DNA from: Bacteriovorax sp037444575
GTDB lineage: Bacteria; Bdellovibrionota; Bacteriovoracia; Bacteriovoracales; Bacteriovoracaceae
Length of the DNA: 64,000 nt
Assembly: GCA_037444575.1 (NCBI GenBank)
Contig: JBBIME010000008.1
Coordinates: forward strand, 186,001 to 250,000
Direction of reading: 5' to 3'
The translations under genes were made by a program, and so were the position numbers. This document shows, piece after piece, positions 17,646 to 26,700 of the stretch; position 1 is the first letter of the stretch; each line of letters starts with the position of its first letter. The notes below the pieces were generated by a model. The model was given only the letters and a program-made list of their open reading frames with translations. It did not search any database and had not been told where the DNA came from.

Positions 17646-18476
17646 ATGAGTGCAAGTGGACTGGACGAGCTAGATAAGTCTTCTCTTGAGAAAATTTTGG
17701 TGCTTGTGCATCGGTACACAGGTATTAAAATGGGAGAAGCTAAAAAAACAATGCTTCAAGGTCGCTTGCGTCCCCGAATTCGAGAATTGGGATTAGATAG
17801 TTATGAACATTATCTTGAATATTTAAATGCCAACAAAAAAGAAGTTCAAGAATTTATAAATTTAGTGACCACAAATGAGACCTCTTTTTTTAGAACTCAA
17901 AGAGTATGGGAATTTTTTACAAAAGAATTCCTTCCTAGATGGACAAAAGAAAATCCTAAAAAGACTTTGAGAATATGGTCGGGGGCATCTTCATCTGGTG
18001 AAGAGATTTACACAATAGCAATCTGTTGTGAAGAACATCTCTTAAGAAATGAAGGATTTAATTATCAAATAATTGGTACTGATATTTCTTCTGATGTTTT
18101 AGATGTTGCGACCTCTGGAAAGTATTCAGGAAGATCAATTGAAAATTTTAAAAGTTCCAATAGGATACTGTTTGATAAGTATCTGATGCCAAATGATGGA
18201 GAATTCAAATTTAGAGATGATTTAAGGTTAAAAATAAATTTTAAGAATCATAATCTTTTTAATCCGCCATTTCAAAAAAGTCATTTTGACATTGTCTTTC
18301 TTCGAAATGTTTTGATCTATTTTGAAGTTAAGGATCAAGAAATAGTATTGAAGAATGTTGGAGAAAGTCTAGTTAATGACGGCCTATTAATTATTGGAGA
18401 ATCAGAATCGCTAAGCAGTTTAAAGACACCGTTTGTATTTAATAACCCTCTTATTTATAAAAAATCGGCAGCGTAA
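17646..18476 (+). CDS. cheR: Chemotaxis protein methyltransferase CheR
   Basis: 276 residues with the N-terminal CheR helical domain (about 10-75) and a C-terminal SAM-binding domain. The motif IWSGASSSGEEIYTIAI (canonical SAGCSTGEEPYS) is at about 117-133 and GTDISSDVLDVA follows. VFLRNVLIYF is the catalytic-fold strand seen in the family. It methylates receptor glutamates, most simply those of the PAS receptor encoded just upstream. Its stop is directly followed by cheD. Confidence 0.95.
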   Translation: MSASGLDELDKSSLEKILVLVHRYTGIKMGEAKKTMLQGRLRPRIRELGLDSYEHYLEYLNANKKEVQEFINLVTTNETSFFRTQRVWEFFTKEFLPRWTKENPKKTLRIWSGASSSGEEIYTIAICCEEHLLRNEGFNYQIIGTDISSDVLDVATSGKYSGRSIENFKSSNRILFDKYLMPNDGEFKFRDDLRLKINFKNHNLFNPPFQKSHFDIVFLRNVLIYFEVKDQEIVLKNVGESLVNDGLLIIGESESLSSLKTPFVFNNPLIYKKSAA

Positions 18477-18956
18477 ATGGAATCGAAAAATGAAATTCAC
18501 GTTAAGATTGGAGAGGTCAAAGTTGGAAGAGTGGGAGATCTCTTAAAAGCAACTTTGGGCTCATGTGTGGGAATAGCTTTCCTTTGGAAGGAAAAGGGAG
18601 TTTGTGGGCTAGCTCATTGTCTATTACCAGAATCACATGAAAATACAAATATGATTGGAGCGAAGTTTGTAAATCAAGCAATCCCATCATTGATGGTCTT
18701 GCTTAAGATAAAACCAGAAAATATTTCAGAGATAGAAGTTCATATTGCTGGCGGAGGGAATATGATGTTTCAATTATCTCAAAGAAATATTGATCATGTT
18801 GGAAAACAAAATGTAACTGCGGCCCAAAATAAATTAAAAGAATTGGGATTTAAAATTAAAACTTCAGATGTTGGCGGAGATGAAGGGAGACAGATATATG
18901 TCGATTGCAGTAGTGGCGATGTTCGGATTAATAGGCTTCAAAAAATAGATTTATAA
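18477..18956 (+). CDS. cheD: Chemoreceptor glutamine deamidase CheD
   Basis: 159 residues. The cysteine-hydrolase core is visible: Cys30 in TLGSCVGIAF and His47 in GLAHCLLPES. The HIAGGGNMMF motif follows near residue 96. CheD converts receptor glutamines to methylatable glutamates. No cheC or cheB lies beside it. It abuts cheR upstream and the triple-CheW gene downstream with no spacer. Confidence 0.93.
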   Translation: MESKNEIHVKIGEVKVGRVGDLLKATLGSCVGIAFLWKEKGVCGLAHCLLPESHENTNMIGAKFVNQAIPSLMVLLKIKPENISEIEVHIAGGGNMMFQLSQRNIDHVGKQNVTAAQNKLKELGFKIKTSDVGGDEGRQIYVDCSSGDVRINRLQKIDL

Positions 18957-20477
18957 ATGGATGTAGATATGGAAAATTCAAATAGAGAAGTTACAAAAAA
19001 GAAAAGCATAGATGAAATCTTTGGTTCGTTTAATATTGGATCTATGGAAGTGGCCATTAGTATAAATTCTCTTCAAGAGGTCGTTAACTTGCCTGAGAAT
19101 ATTATAAAGATGCCATTGGCCCCGGATTTTTTGGTGGGCGTGTTTAATTTGCGAGGGGATATTATCCCTGTGATAAACCTGAAAGCGCTTTTGAAATTTG
19201 ATAAGAATGATATTGAGATCTCTCAGAAAATTGGAATTGTTAATCACGAAGGAGCAAAAATTGGTCTATTGTTTGACTCCACTAATGAGATTCTAAGAGT
19301 AAATAAGGAGATGTTGGATAATTTTGACTATGCAAATGAAAATTCCTGCAAAGTCATTTCGGGAGTTATAAAATTAGATTCCGGAAATAGATTAGTTCAA
19401 GTCCTAAACCCATTTGCATTGGTTCGAGTTGAAAACATTCCACAAATTCTTGAAAAACAAAATAATGAGAAAGCAAAAAAAGAAGTTGCTCTTCTTCAAG
19501 GGAATAGAAAAAAATGTATTTCTTTTTCTGTAAATCAAATAAAGTTGGGATTTGATATCTCAGAGATACATGAAATTATCAAGGTTCCAGAAATTCAAGA
19601 TTCACCAATCCAGAATGAGTTCTGTATGGGAGTTGTAAACGTTAGAGGTCAAACTGTACCTGTTATAGATATGATGAAACTTCTAATGGTTGAGAGAAAA
19701 TCCGAAGAGCAGATTGAAGATAAGCGCATTATTATCCTTAAGATTGAAGATGTATTATTTGGATTGTTGGTCGATAGTGTTGAAAGTATCAATCCTTATT
19801 TATTAAATGAAATAATGCCAATTCCACTTCTTTCTAATAAAAGATCAAAAATGTTTCAAGGGTGTATAACTTTGCCTGATTTAGGCGAGGTATTACTCTT
19901 GTGTAGTGATGGGGTATTTAGTAACGATGAAGTTGTAGAGATTACACAGGGGCATAGCAAAATATATAAACTAGAGTCTAAAGCCAACGAAAAGAAAAAA
20001 AACATCAACAGAGAAACTTATATTTCGTTCAGATTAGATCATCGATTTGGAATTTCTATTAAAGATGTTCGAGAGATCATCAATTACACAGATGATATTA
20101 TATCAACTCCAGGTACGCCATCGACAGTTAAAGGTGTTTTAAATCTAAGAGGACGTTTAATAACTATAATCGATACTCGAGGCCTTTACGAAATGACAAC
20201 TCCTGAAAAAATGAATTGTGATTTAAAGATACTCATTTGTGATGATGGATCTGAGCGCTTTGGCCTTATTGTAGACAGTGTTGAAAGTATTTTAACGATT
20301 GATGAAGATAGTAAAATGAAAGTTCCAAGCATCATGGTTCAAAATATAAAAGATAAGTTTGGAAACGACATTAAAGAGATAGTCTCGGTTAAACAGGAAG
20401 ATAATAAGGAATCAGCACTTATTGTTTTAAATATGCTTCCTGTCCTTTCTAGAATCAAAGGTGTCGTGGCCGCATAG
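18957..20477 (+). CDS. Coupling protein with three CheW domains
   Basis: 506 residues made of three CheW domains (about 20-165, 180-325 and 345-500). Each carries the CheW hallmark: FNLRGDIIPVINL, VNVRGQTVPVIDM and LNLRGRLITIIDT. CheW normally has one domain of about 160 residues and links receptors to CheA. A triple version could cross-link several receptor or kinase units or build a distinct array. ATG follows the cheD stop codon directly; a second in-frame Met lies at codon 5. No CheA gene is seen in the window. Confidence 0.93.
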   Translation: MDVDMENSNREVTKKKSIDEIFGSFNIGSMEVAISINSLQEVVNLPENIIKMPLAPDFLVGVFNLRGDIIPVINLKALLKFDKNDIEISQKIGIVNHEGAKIGLLFDSTNEILRVNKEMLDNFDYANENSCKVISGVIKLDSGNRLVQVLNPFALVRVENIPQILEKQNNEKAKKEVALLQGNRKKCISFSVNQIKLGFDISEIHEIIKVPEIQDSPIQNEFCMGVVNVRGQTVPVIDMMKLLMVERKSEEQIEDKRIIILKIEDVLFGLLVDSVESINPYLLNEIMPIPLLSNKRSKMFQGCITLPDLGEVLLLCSDGVFSNDEVVEITQGHSKIYKLESKANEKKKNINRETYISFRLDHRFGISIKDVREIINYTDDIISTPGTPSTVKGVLNLRGRLITIIDTRGLYEMTTPEKMNCDLKILICDDGSERFGLIVDSVESILTIDEDSKMKVPSIMVQNIKDKFGNDIKEIVSVKQEDNKESALIVLNMLPVLSRIKGVVAA

Positions 20478-20488
20478 GAATATATTTT

Positions 20489-21589
20489 TTAGATTTGCTC
20501 TACTGGAACTCGAGGACAGCCTTTTTGATTCATCCAGGCGTCGTCATGAATTTCGTCCCCCGTAGATAGTGGAGGCAATGGAAGTGAACCTGTTCCTGTT
20601 CTTGCTGTATTATTTAAAAAACTAATGTCGTATCTAAAACAATCATAAAAATAAAAATTAGGATGGGTTGAGTTAACAACATGTAATGCGACTTGATTAT
20701 TTTCAACAGTTCCTAAAGAAAGTGTAGCAAATGCTTCTTTAAAGACCATTGCTACTGTAGCACCTGAAAAATTAAAATTAAACATTTCAAGAACGGCATC
20801 ATTCTCAACGAATAAGTTGTATCCCCAGCCATTTGCTGAATCAAGTTTAGTATTTCGAATGTCAGAGTATTGTAAATTTACTTTAGCAGCATTGCTTATC
20901 AATAGACCAATCTTGACGTTACTGGCTATCATGATGTCGTTTATAAATGCTTTAGCATCTTGAGTAATTTCCATTCCTGCATTGTTGTTGAAGTTAGCGC
21001 TTAGGTGATTGGCCCACATTCTTGTTCCATCTCCCTCAACGTGAATGCCTTCAACTTTATTCGCTGATATCTCTACACTATTTAGAATTCCCGTTGCCCC
21101 ATTTCTTAAGATAAGCCCAATTCCGTTAGAGTGAACCACGCTACTGTTATTCATCTCTAATCGGCCGCCACTTTGATCAATTCCAACCGCAGGGGAGGAA
21201 TTTATTTGAATGCCATCAAGTTTTAGCGTTGATCCCGACGAATTTAGAATTGATCCGACGATAAAGGTAGGAGTTGAAACTGATTTAAGACTAAGGTTTC
21301 GATCTACATTTATAGACTCACGATAAGTGCCTTGGGAAAGAAGAAGCACCAAATTGCAGACCTGATTTTTTGCAGCAGTGGCCTGGGCCATATTAATAGT
21401 TTTAAAAGGATTTTGAGAACTCCCATCACCAGTTCCAGGATTTTTTGAGTTCACATAAAATGTTTGCGAAACAACTCGGCAACGAGGATTTGGTGGAATA
21501 GGAATAGGCTTAGGGAGCAAGTCCGCGTGCGTGCTCGATAAAGAGACAATTAATGAAATTAAGCTAATTAACATGTTGGTCTTATACAC
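20489..21589 (-). CDS. Secreted right-handed beta-helix protein
   Basis: 366 residues with a signal peptide (about 1-22, ending THA), a proline-rich linker (LPKPIPIPPNP), then FYVNSKNPGTGDGSSQNPFKTI. That last segment is the usual opening of parallel beta-helix proteins. Degenerate repeats of about 22-25 residues follow with Asn/Ser ladders (LEMNNSSVVHSNGIGLILRNGATGILNSVEIS). Likely extracellular or outer-surface glycan binding or cleavage; no catalytic residues of a known lyase are evident. Convergent with the CheW gene, 11 bp apart. Confidence 0.78.
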   Translation of the reverse strand: MYKTNMLISLISLIVSLSSTHADLLPKPIPIPPNPRCRVVSQTFYVNSKNPGTGDGSSQNPFKTINMAQATAAKNQVCNLVLLLSQGTYRESINVDRNLSLKSVSTPTFIVGSILNSSGSTLKLDGIQINSSPAVGIDQSGGRLEMNNSSVVHSNGIGLILRNGATGILNSVEISANKVEGIHVEGDGTRMWANHLSANFNNNAGMEITQDAKAFINDIMIASNVKIGLLISNAAKVNLQYSDIRNTKLDSANGWGYNLFVENDAVLEMFNFNFSGATVAMVFKEAFATLSLGTVENNQVALHVVNSTHPNFYFYDCFRYDISFLNNTARTGTGSLPLPPLSTGDEIHDDAWMNQKGCPRVPVEQI

Positions 21590-21653
21590 TTTATTAACTT
21601 CTCTGGGAGGGTATAGACTAAAAATTACATGGGTAATCGAATTGCTTTTTAAT

Positions 21654-21673
21654 AAGACCCTTCCTTGGGTCTT
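21654..21673. terminator. Stem-loop between two secreted-protein genes
   Basis: A 7-bp perfect stem AAGACCC/GGGTCTT with a 6-base loop lies just 3' of the minus-strand stop codon at 21678. The flanking T-tracts are short on both strands, so efficiency is uncertain. Confidence 0.45.
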
Positions 21674-21677
21674 TTAG

Positions 21678-22370
21678 TTATTGAATGACTTGAATATTTC
21701 CTGAACCATCTACATAAAATCTTGTGACCTTTCGAAATTCATCTCCAAACTTTTTGATTGTATAGGAAACTTTCATAATGGCCGAAGCGACTGGTTCCTC
21801 ATCTGTACCAACGTTTGCAACTCCCACTAATTCAGAAGTGGCATCAAAGTTATAAAACCAACTTGCATAAATATCGCTGGCATCAACTTTTAAATTGGCA
21901 ATATATTTTCCTTTGCCTTTATAGCTTCCGTTAGCTTGAAAATAGATGGAGTAGGTAAAACCTAACAGCTCGGTGTTACTAGAATTTCTAAGAGAGACTC
22001 GGAAACTTCGAGAAACGGGACGTGACCAGTTTGCCATTTGATTTTGAGCAGGATTCACTCCTCCAATGTCTGGTAAAACGCTAATGGTTGGAGAAAAGTT
22101 TGTTGTAACAACTGGACGACTGGCATCTACAATTTTCCAAATTTTTTGGCCGACAGCAAGCATGCCATCGATAGCGGTGATAATCTCACCAATAGCTAAG
22201 TTGGGAGTGGGGGAAGGAAGCTCAGGCATTAGTGCAAAATTTTCTACTTCAGAGACGGTGACAGATGTAATTTCAAGAGAAGGATCGTTTTGGAAAGGGG
22301 ACTTGGCGTGGACATTTGTAACAAGAGAAGAGAGTAAACCTAGAGAGAGTAAAACTGACTTAAACATCAT
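21678..22370 (-). CDS. Secreted protein of unknown function
   Basis: 230 residues with a clear signal peptide (about 1-23, ending VHAKS). The rest is beta-rich with no motif I recognise. SFRVSLRNSSNTELLGFTYSIYFQANGSYKGKGKYIANLKV suggests a jelly-roll or lipocalin-like sandwich, but that is only a pattern impression. Same strand as the beta-helix gene, about 90 bp apart with a stem-loop between. Confidence 0.65.
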   Translation of the reverse strand: MMFKSVLLSLGLLSSLVTNVHAKSPFQNDPSLEITSVTVSEVENFALMPELPSPTPNLAIGEIITAIDGMLAVGQKIWKIVDASRPVVTTNFSPTISVLPDIGGVNPAQNQMANWSRPVSRSFRVSLRNSSNTELLGFTYSIYFQANGSYKGKGKYIANLKVDASDIYASWFYNFDATSELVGVANVGTDEEPVASAIMKVSYTIKKFGDEFRKVTRFYVDGSGNIQVIQ

Positions 22371-22571
22371 ACCTCCATTTAGTACTTCTAATACTGTTGA
22401 CGGCTTTATCGCTTAGGCAGAATTGAATGTCGAAGGAAATTGTCGAGTGTAAGAAGTTATAAGATAAGCATATCATCCAAGAATCCATTACCTTTTTACA
22501 AACTCAAGAAATTTTCTTTGCAGTGATTGGTATTAAAGGTAAACCGGAATAAATTTTAGTGAGGAGTCGTT

Positions 22572-23093
22572 ATGAAAAAATATTTTTTTGCAGTAGCTTT
22601 AGTTTTTGCTTTTAGAGCTGAGTTTATTGAAGCCTCAGAGGTTCAAGTCTCAGGTGTTCGCTATGAAACAATGTTCGATTACAATACGAAAACGTTTGAA
22701 CAAGTGGGCTCTATTAAAATTAGATATATCAATCATGATCTTTCTTGGGGAACTAGAGTTTTTCTTCTTTGGGGAGAACGCTGCAACGGAATTTCTCATG
22801 ATTGGTCAAATTGGAAGGAAGAATTAAGACCAGTTGATTCCTATACTTGGGAGATAACAATTCATCCAGGCTCAGCGATTGTTGATCATGATGGAAGAAA
22901 TCGTTGCTCGAATTTAGAATTCGCATTCATGAATTCCTTAAACAATAATGTATCTTGGGACAATGGAGGCGCAAGCAGCATGGGATTTTATTCCGTTCCA
23001 ATGCCAACTGAAAAAACTTTGGGAAAAGTATCAGATCCAAGTTCATGGGAAGTTTTACCAGTTTCAAGAAAAAGCTCTGGTTATGATTATTAA
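22572..23093 (+). CDS. Secreted protein resembling a carbohydrate-binding module
   Basis: 173 residues with a signal peptide (about 1-22). The body has spaced aromatic residues (LLWGERCNGISHDWSNWKEE, SYTWEITIHPG) and the segment LEFAFMNSLNNNVSWDNGG. That segment resembles the 'leFaF-d-g-WDNN' core of starch-binding CBM25/CBM53-type modules. No catalytic domain is attached. GAGGAG lies 9 bases upstream of ATG. A stem-loop follows the gene. Confidence 0.65.
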   Translation: MKKYFFAVALVFAFRAEFIEASEVQVSGVRYETMFDYNTKTFEQVGSIKIRYINHDLSWGTRVFLLWGERCNGISHDWSNWKEELRPVDSYTWEITIHPGSAIVDHDGRNRCSNLEFAFMNSLNNNVSWDNGGASSMGFYSVPMPTEKTLGKVSDPSSWEVLPVSRKSSGYDY

Positions 23094-23098
23094 CATAG

Positions 23099-23127
23099 GG
23101 GAGCAATGGCTCCCTGAAAGATTTTAT
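23099..23127 (+). terminator. Probable intrinsic terminator
   Basis: Stem GGGAGC/GCTCCC with a 4-base loop, 6 bp after the stop codon at 23093, followed by an AT-rich run including TTTT. Confidence 0.5.
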
Positions 23128-23262
23128 TAGAAGGTAGTTCTTATTTCCACCGCAGCTTTTTCACACAATACTGATTCCATATATTAATTTTGACAACCGA
23201 GCACACGTCGATAAATTAAGAGGTGAGAGTGTTACGAGGATTAAAATTATTTTTTTCCTCTG

Positions 23263-23291
23263 TTGACAAAAATTTAAACAATGTTTATTCT
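23263..23291 (+). promoter_or_regulatory. Strong sigma70-type promoter before small ORF and ABC transporter
   Basis: A perfect -35 TTGACA (23263-23268), a 17-bp spacer and -10 TATTCT (23286-23291). It would start RNA near 23298, giving a short leader before the AAGGAGGT ribosome site and ATG at 23331. Confidence 0.55.
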
Positions 23292-23330
23292 ACATAAAGT
23301 TATTACTCAAAAAACGAAGGAGGTACATTC

Positions 23331-23393
23331 ATGATTACACTTAACAAAATGATTTGTACTGATCTTCGAGTCTCTACACCGGCCACTCTCTAG
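23331..23393 (+). CDS. 20-residue small ORF (leader peptide or small peptide)
   Basis: ATG is preceded by AAGGAGGT, a near-perfect Shine-Dalgarno, about 8 bases upstream and lies about 35 bases after a consensus promoter. The peptide MITLNKMICTDLRVSTPATL ends at TAG (23391-23393). A run of eight T follows at 23400. No strong terminator stem was found, so classical attenuation is not demonstrated. It lies about 370 bp upstream of the ABCC transporter gene. It may be a regulatory leader peptide or a product of its own; no homologue is known to me. Confidence 0.45.
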   Translation: MITLNKMICTDLRVSTPATL

Positions 23394-23488
23394 AACACTC
23401 TTTTTTTTCAGTACATTCATTTAAGTAATTAAAATTAACGTAAATTAGTTATTTTATTTTTTATATGCTCATTTTTATGGAGTTTTTT

Positions 23489-23737
23489 ATGGAACAAATG
23501 TTTCATGGGTATTGTTTTACCTTTTTTTCAGAGTTTAAAGAGTTCAGTTTTTATTTCAGTAAAGCAGTTAAAAGTTTTTTGAAATTAAATTGGAGCCTTT
23601 TAAGTTTATTGATGTTTTTGTTAAAAAGTTTTGGTCATCTTTTCTTTGCTGGTCCAAATCTTTACAAAAGACATTCACCAACTAAATCAACCTTGGTTGA
23701 AAGAAATGTTTTTATGCATTTCCCAAGGAATTATTAA
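23489..23737 (+). CDS. Small Phe-rich protein, unknown
   Basis: 82 codons from the ATG at 23489, chosen over upstream in-frame ATGs at 23465 and 23477 because GGAG sits 6 bases before it. The product is rich in Phe and Leu with a possible amphipathic or membrane helix (SFLKLNWSLLSLLMFLLKSFG) and a basic tail. It ends 23 bp before the ABC transporter gene. Could be a small membrane partner of the transporter, or non-coding leader RNA. Confidence 0.35.
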   Translation: MEQMFHGYCFTFFSEFKEFSFYFSKAVKSFLKLNWSLLSLLMFLLKSFGHLFFAGPNLYKRHSPTKSTLVERNVFMHFPRNY

Positions 23738-23760
23738 TTTTATAATCTAAGAAGAATTAT

Positions 23761-26700
23761 ATGAAATTTTTTAAGAATTTATTTTTTATGGAAGTTTCTC
23801 CCTTAATAAGAAAGGGAAAAACTTCAACAATCGTTGAAAGCGATATGCTCTCTCTTCCTGAGTATTTAAATCCTCGGAACTCAGTTTTTCCTGAAGAGGA
23901 AATAAATTGGATAACTCCAAGTGGGCACCTTTGGTCGGTTATAAAGATTGCAAAATTAAAGCTAAGGCCGGCCTATAGTTGGTATTTTGCTTCGACTCTT
24001 TTTTCACTTTTATCCCCCCTTCTTGTCCACCGTTTTGTCACGATGATAGGAATGGGGATCACTCAGACCAATTTGTATCAAGCTCTCATTGCGGGAATTC
24101 TTCTTGGCTTTTGTGGGATTATGGCCGGACTCTGCATGCAACATTATTTTTTTCATGCCCTTGGTGCTCAGCAGATCGTGACTAATATTTTGAGTAAGAA
24201 GATTTTCTCCCACAGTTTGAAGTTGACCATGCAAGCACGCGGTAAAAACCAAATTGGAGATGTTGTCAATTATATGAGTAGCGATAGCGATGCTATTGCG
24301 GATTTTACATTTATCTTTGCAGAGCTTTCCTCCAGCTTCGTTCTTGTAGTTGGTGTTGTCAGTATGTTGTTTTATTTTCTTGGATTAACGGCAATTGCCG
24401 CATTGATTGCATTTTTCTCTCTTGCACCTTTGACCAAGTATGTGGCCAAGAAGTTCACTACTTTGGAAGAAGATATGATGAGCTTTAGAGATAAGAGAGT
24501 GACGCTAATGACCCAAGCATTGAATGCCATTAGAGTGGTAAAATATTTTGCCTGGGAAAAATCTGTCGAAAAAGAAGTGATGGAAATCAGAGAAAAGGAG
24601 CTAATGAGCAGGAGAAAGCTTGCTCGTTCAGAAGCGATATCCGGTCTAGGCTATACTGCAGTTTCTACTATCGTGCTCTTTATTGCACTGGCCACACATG
24701 CCCTTAGAGGAGAGAAAATTGATGCTGCATTAATTTTCACCTGTGTTTCATTGTTTGGTTTGATCGAAGGGCCATTTGGAAATCTCTCGTACTCGATTTC
24801 AAGATTAACAAATGCCAAAGTAGGGGCCGGAAGAATTCTAAAATTTCTCTCCCAAGAAAAATTGGAAACGGAGCACGTTGTAAAAGATGAATCTCTTGCT
24901 GATTCGATAGATACAGTTGGAGTTGAACTTAAAAATGTTAGTGCTTATTTTGAAGATAAAGAAAAAAGTGTTCTTAAGGATATTAATATAAAAATTAATC
25001 CTGGTGAATCATTGGCCATTGTTGGATCAGTTGGAAGCGGCAAGAGCACTCTTCTCTATACTATTTTAAAAGAAATGAAATTGAGCAATGGTTCGATTCA
25101 TTTTAGTAGTGGTGTAAAACCTAAAATTTCTTATCTTCCTCAAGAAGCTTATATTATCAACTCAACTTTGTTGGAGAATATTCTTTTTGGAGAAAAGGAT
25201 AAAGCAGCTGAAATTAATAAGGCCCTCTATTTGTCTTGTATGGAAGAAGACCTCAAAAAATTTAAAGCAGGTCTTAAAACTGAAATAGGAGAGAAGGGAG
25301 TTAATCTATCAGGAGGACAAAAACAAAGAGTGGGATTGGCGCGAGCTTTCTTGAGTGATCCTCAATTAGTTCTTTTGGATGACCCACTATCAGCTGTTGA
25401 TGTTGATACGGAAAAACTTTTATGTGAAAGGCTTCTTTTTGGTGAATGGAAAAAGAAAACAAGGATTGTCGTTACTCATCGATTATCGCATTTGCATCTT
25501 TTTGATAAAGTACTTTTTCTTCAAGATGGAGCAGTTTCTTATATCGGAACTTTTGATGAGGTATTGCAAAATTCAAAGGAATTTTTTGATTTCTATTCAG
25601 AACACAGTAAATCTGATTCTCAAAATGAATCAGAAATTCTTATTTCAGAAAATCGAAAAGTAAGTAATACTTTTCTTGATGATGAAGGACGAATCACAAT
25701 AGACGAAGACCGCGAAGTTGGAGCTGTTCAAAAAACTATTTATTTTGATTATCTGAAATCTCTTGGAGGAACAGATGATAAGACTAGACCTTGGATTCTT
25801 GCCGTTTTAATTATTGGCGCAATTGTAGTTGCATTAGCACCACTTGTTTCTAAATCGTGGCTTTCTTATTATTCTTCCCATCAATTAGAGTGGAAGGCAA
25901 TTAATGCTATTGGGATTTATGGCCTTTTAGGTATTGGCGTACTTGTAGTAGGTCTACTCAACAATTTTTTCTGGCTCGATCGCGGAATTAAGGCCGGAAA
26001 AAATATGCATGATAAAATGCTTGTAAGTGTGCTTCGTGCTCCTGTGCGGTTTTTTGATTCAACTCCTGTTGGAAGGATCATTCAAAGGTTTTCCAGAGAT
26101 ATTGAATCTGTAGATGTTTATCTTCAGTGGAGTTTTATCAGTGTAGTGAGCTGTATTTTGCAGGTCATAGTATCCATCTGTTTGATTTCCACTTTAGTGC
26201 CATTAATGATTTTTGTCATTGTACCAATTCTTTATGCTTATTACATTATCCAAAAGAATTACCGAACCCCAGCGCGAGAAGCAAAACGCTTTGATAGTGT
26301 GGCCAGATCTCCTCGCTATTCCCATTTTAAAGAAACGCTTCAGGGATTAGTGGTAATAAGAAGTTACTCAAAGGAGAGTTGGTTTTTGGAAAGCTTCTTT
26401 GATAAGCTAGCTGAAAGCCAGAGAATGTTTTATTCCCACTATATGTTGAATCGCTGGTTTTCTTCTCGCATCCCACTTATCGGAGGAATTGTTTCAATGG
26501 CAACAGCTATTGGAATTACTCTTTCAGCTTATTATGGTTTGATGACAGCTGGAACGGCCGGACTTGTCACCTTATATTCACTTTCGTTTTGGGGATATCT
26601 CAACTGGGGAGTGAGAATGTTTGCTGATATTGAGTCACGCATGACTTCGATTGAGCGCTTGAAGTTTTTTGCCAACATTCCCCCGGAATCAAGTGTGATC

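Noticed and set aside
22066..22416. 116-codon plus-strand ORF
   Set aside because: Antisense to the well-supported secreted protein at 21678-22370, which has a signal peptide.
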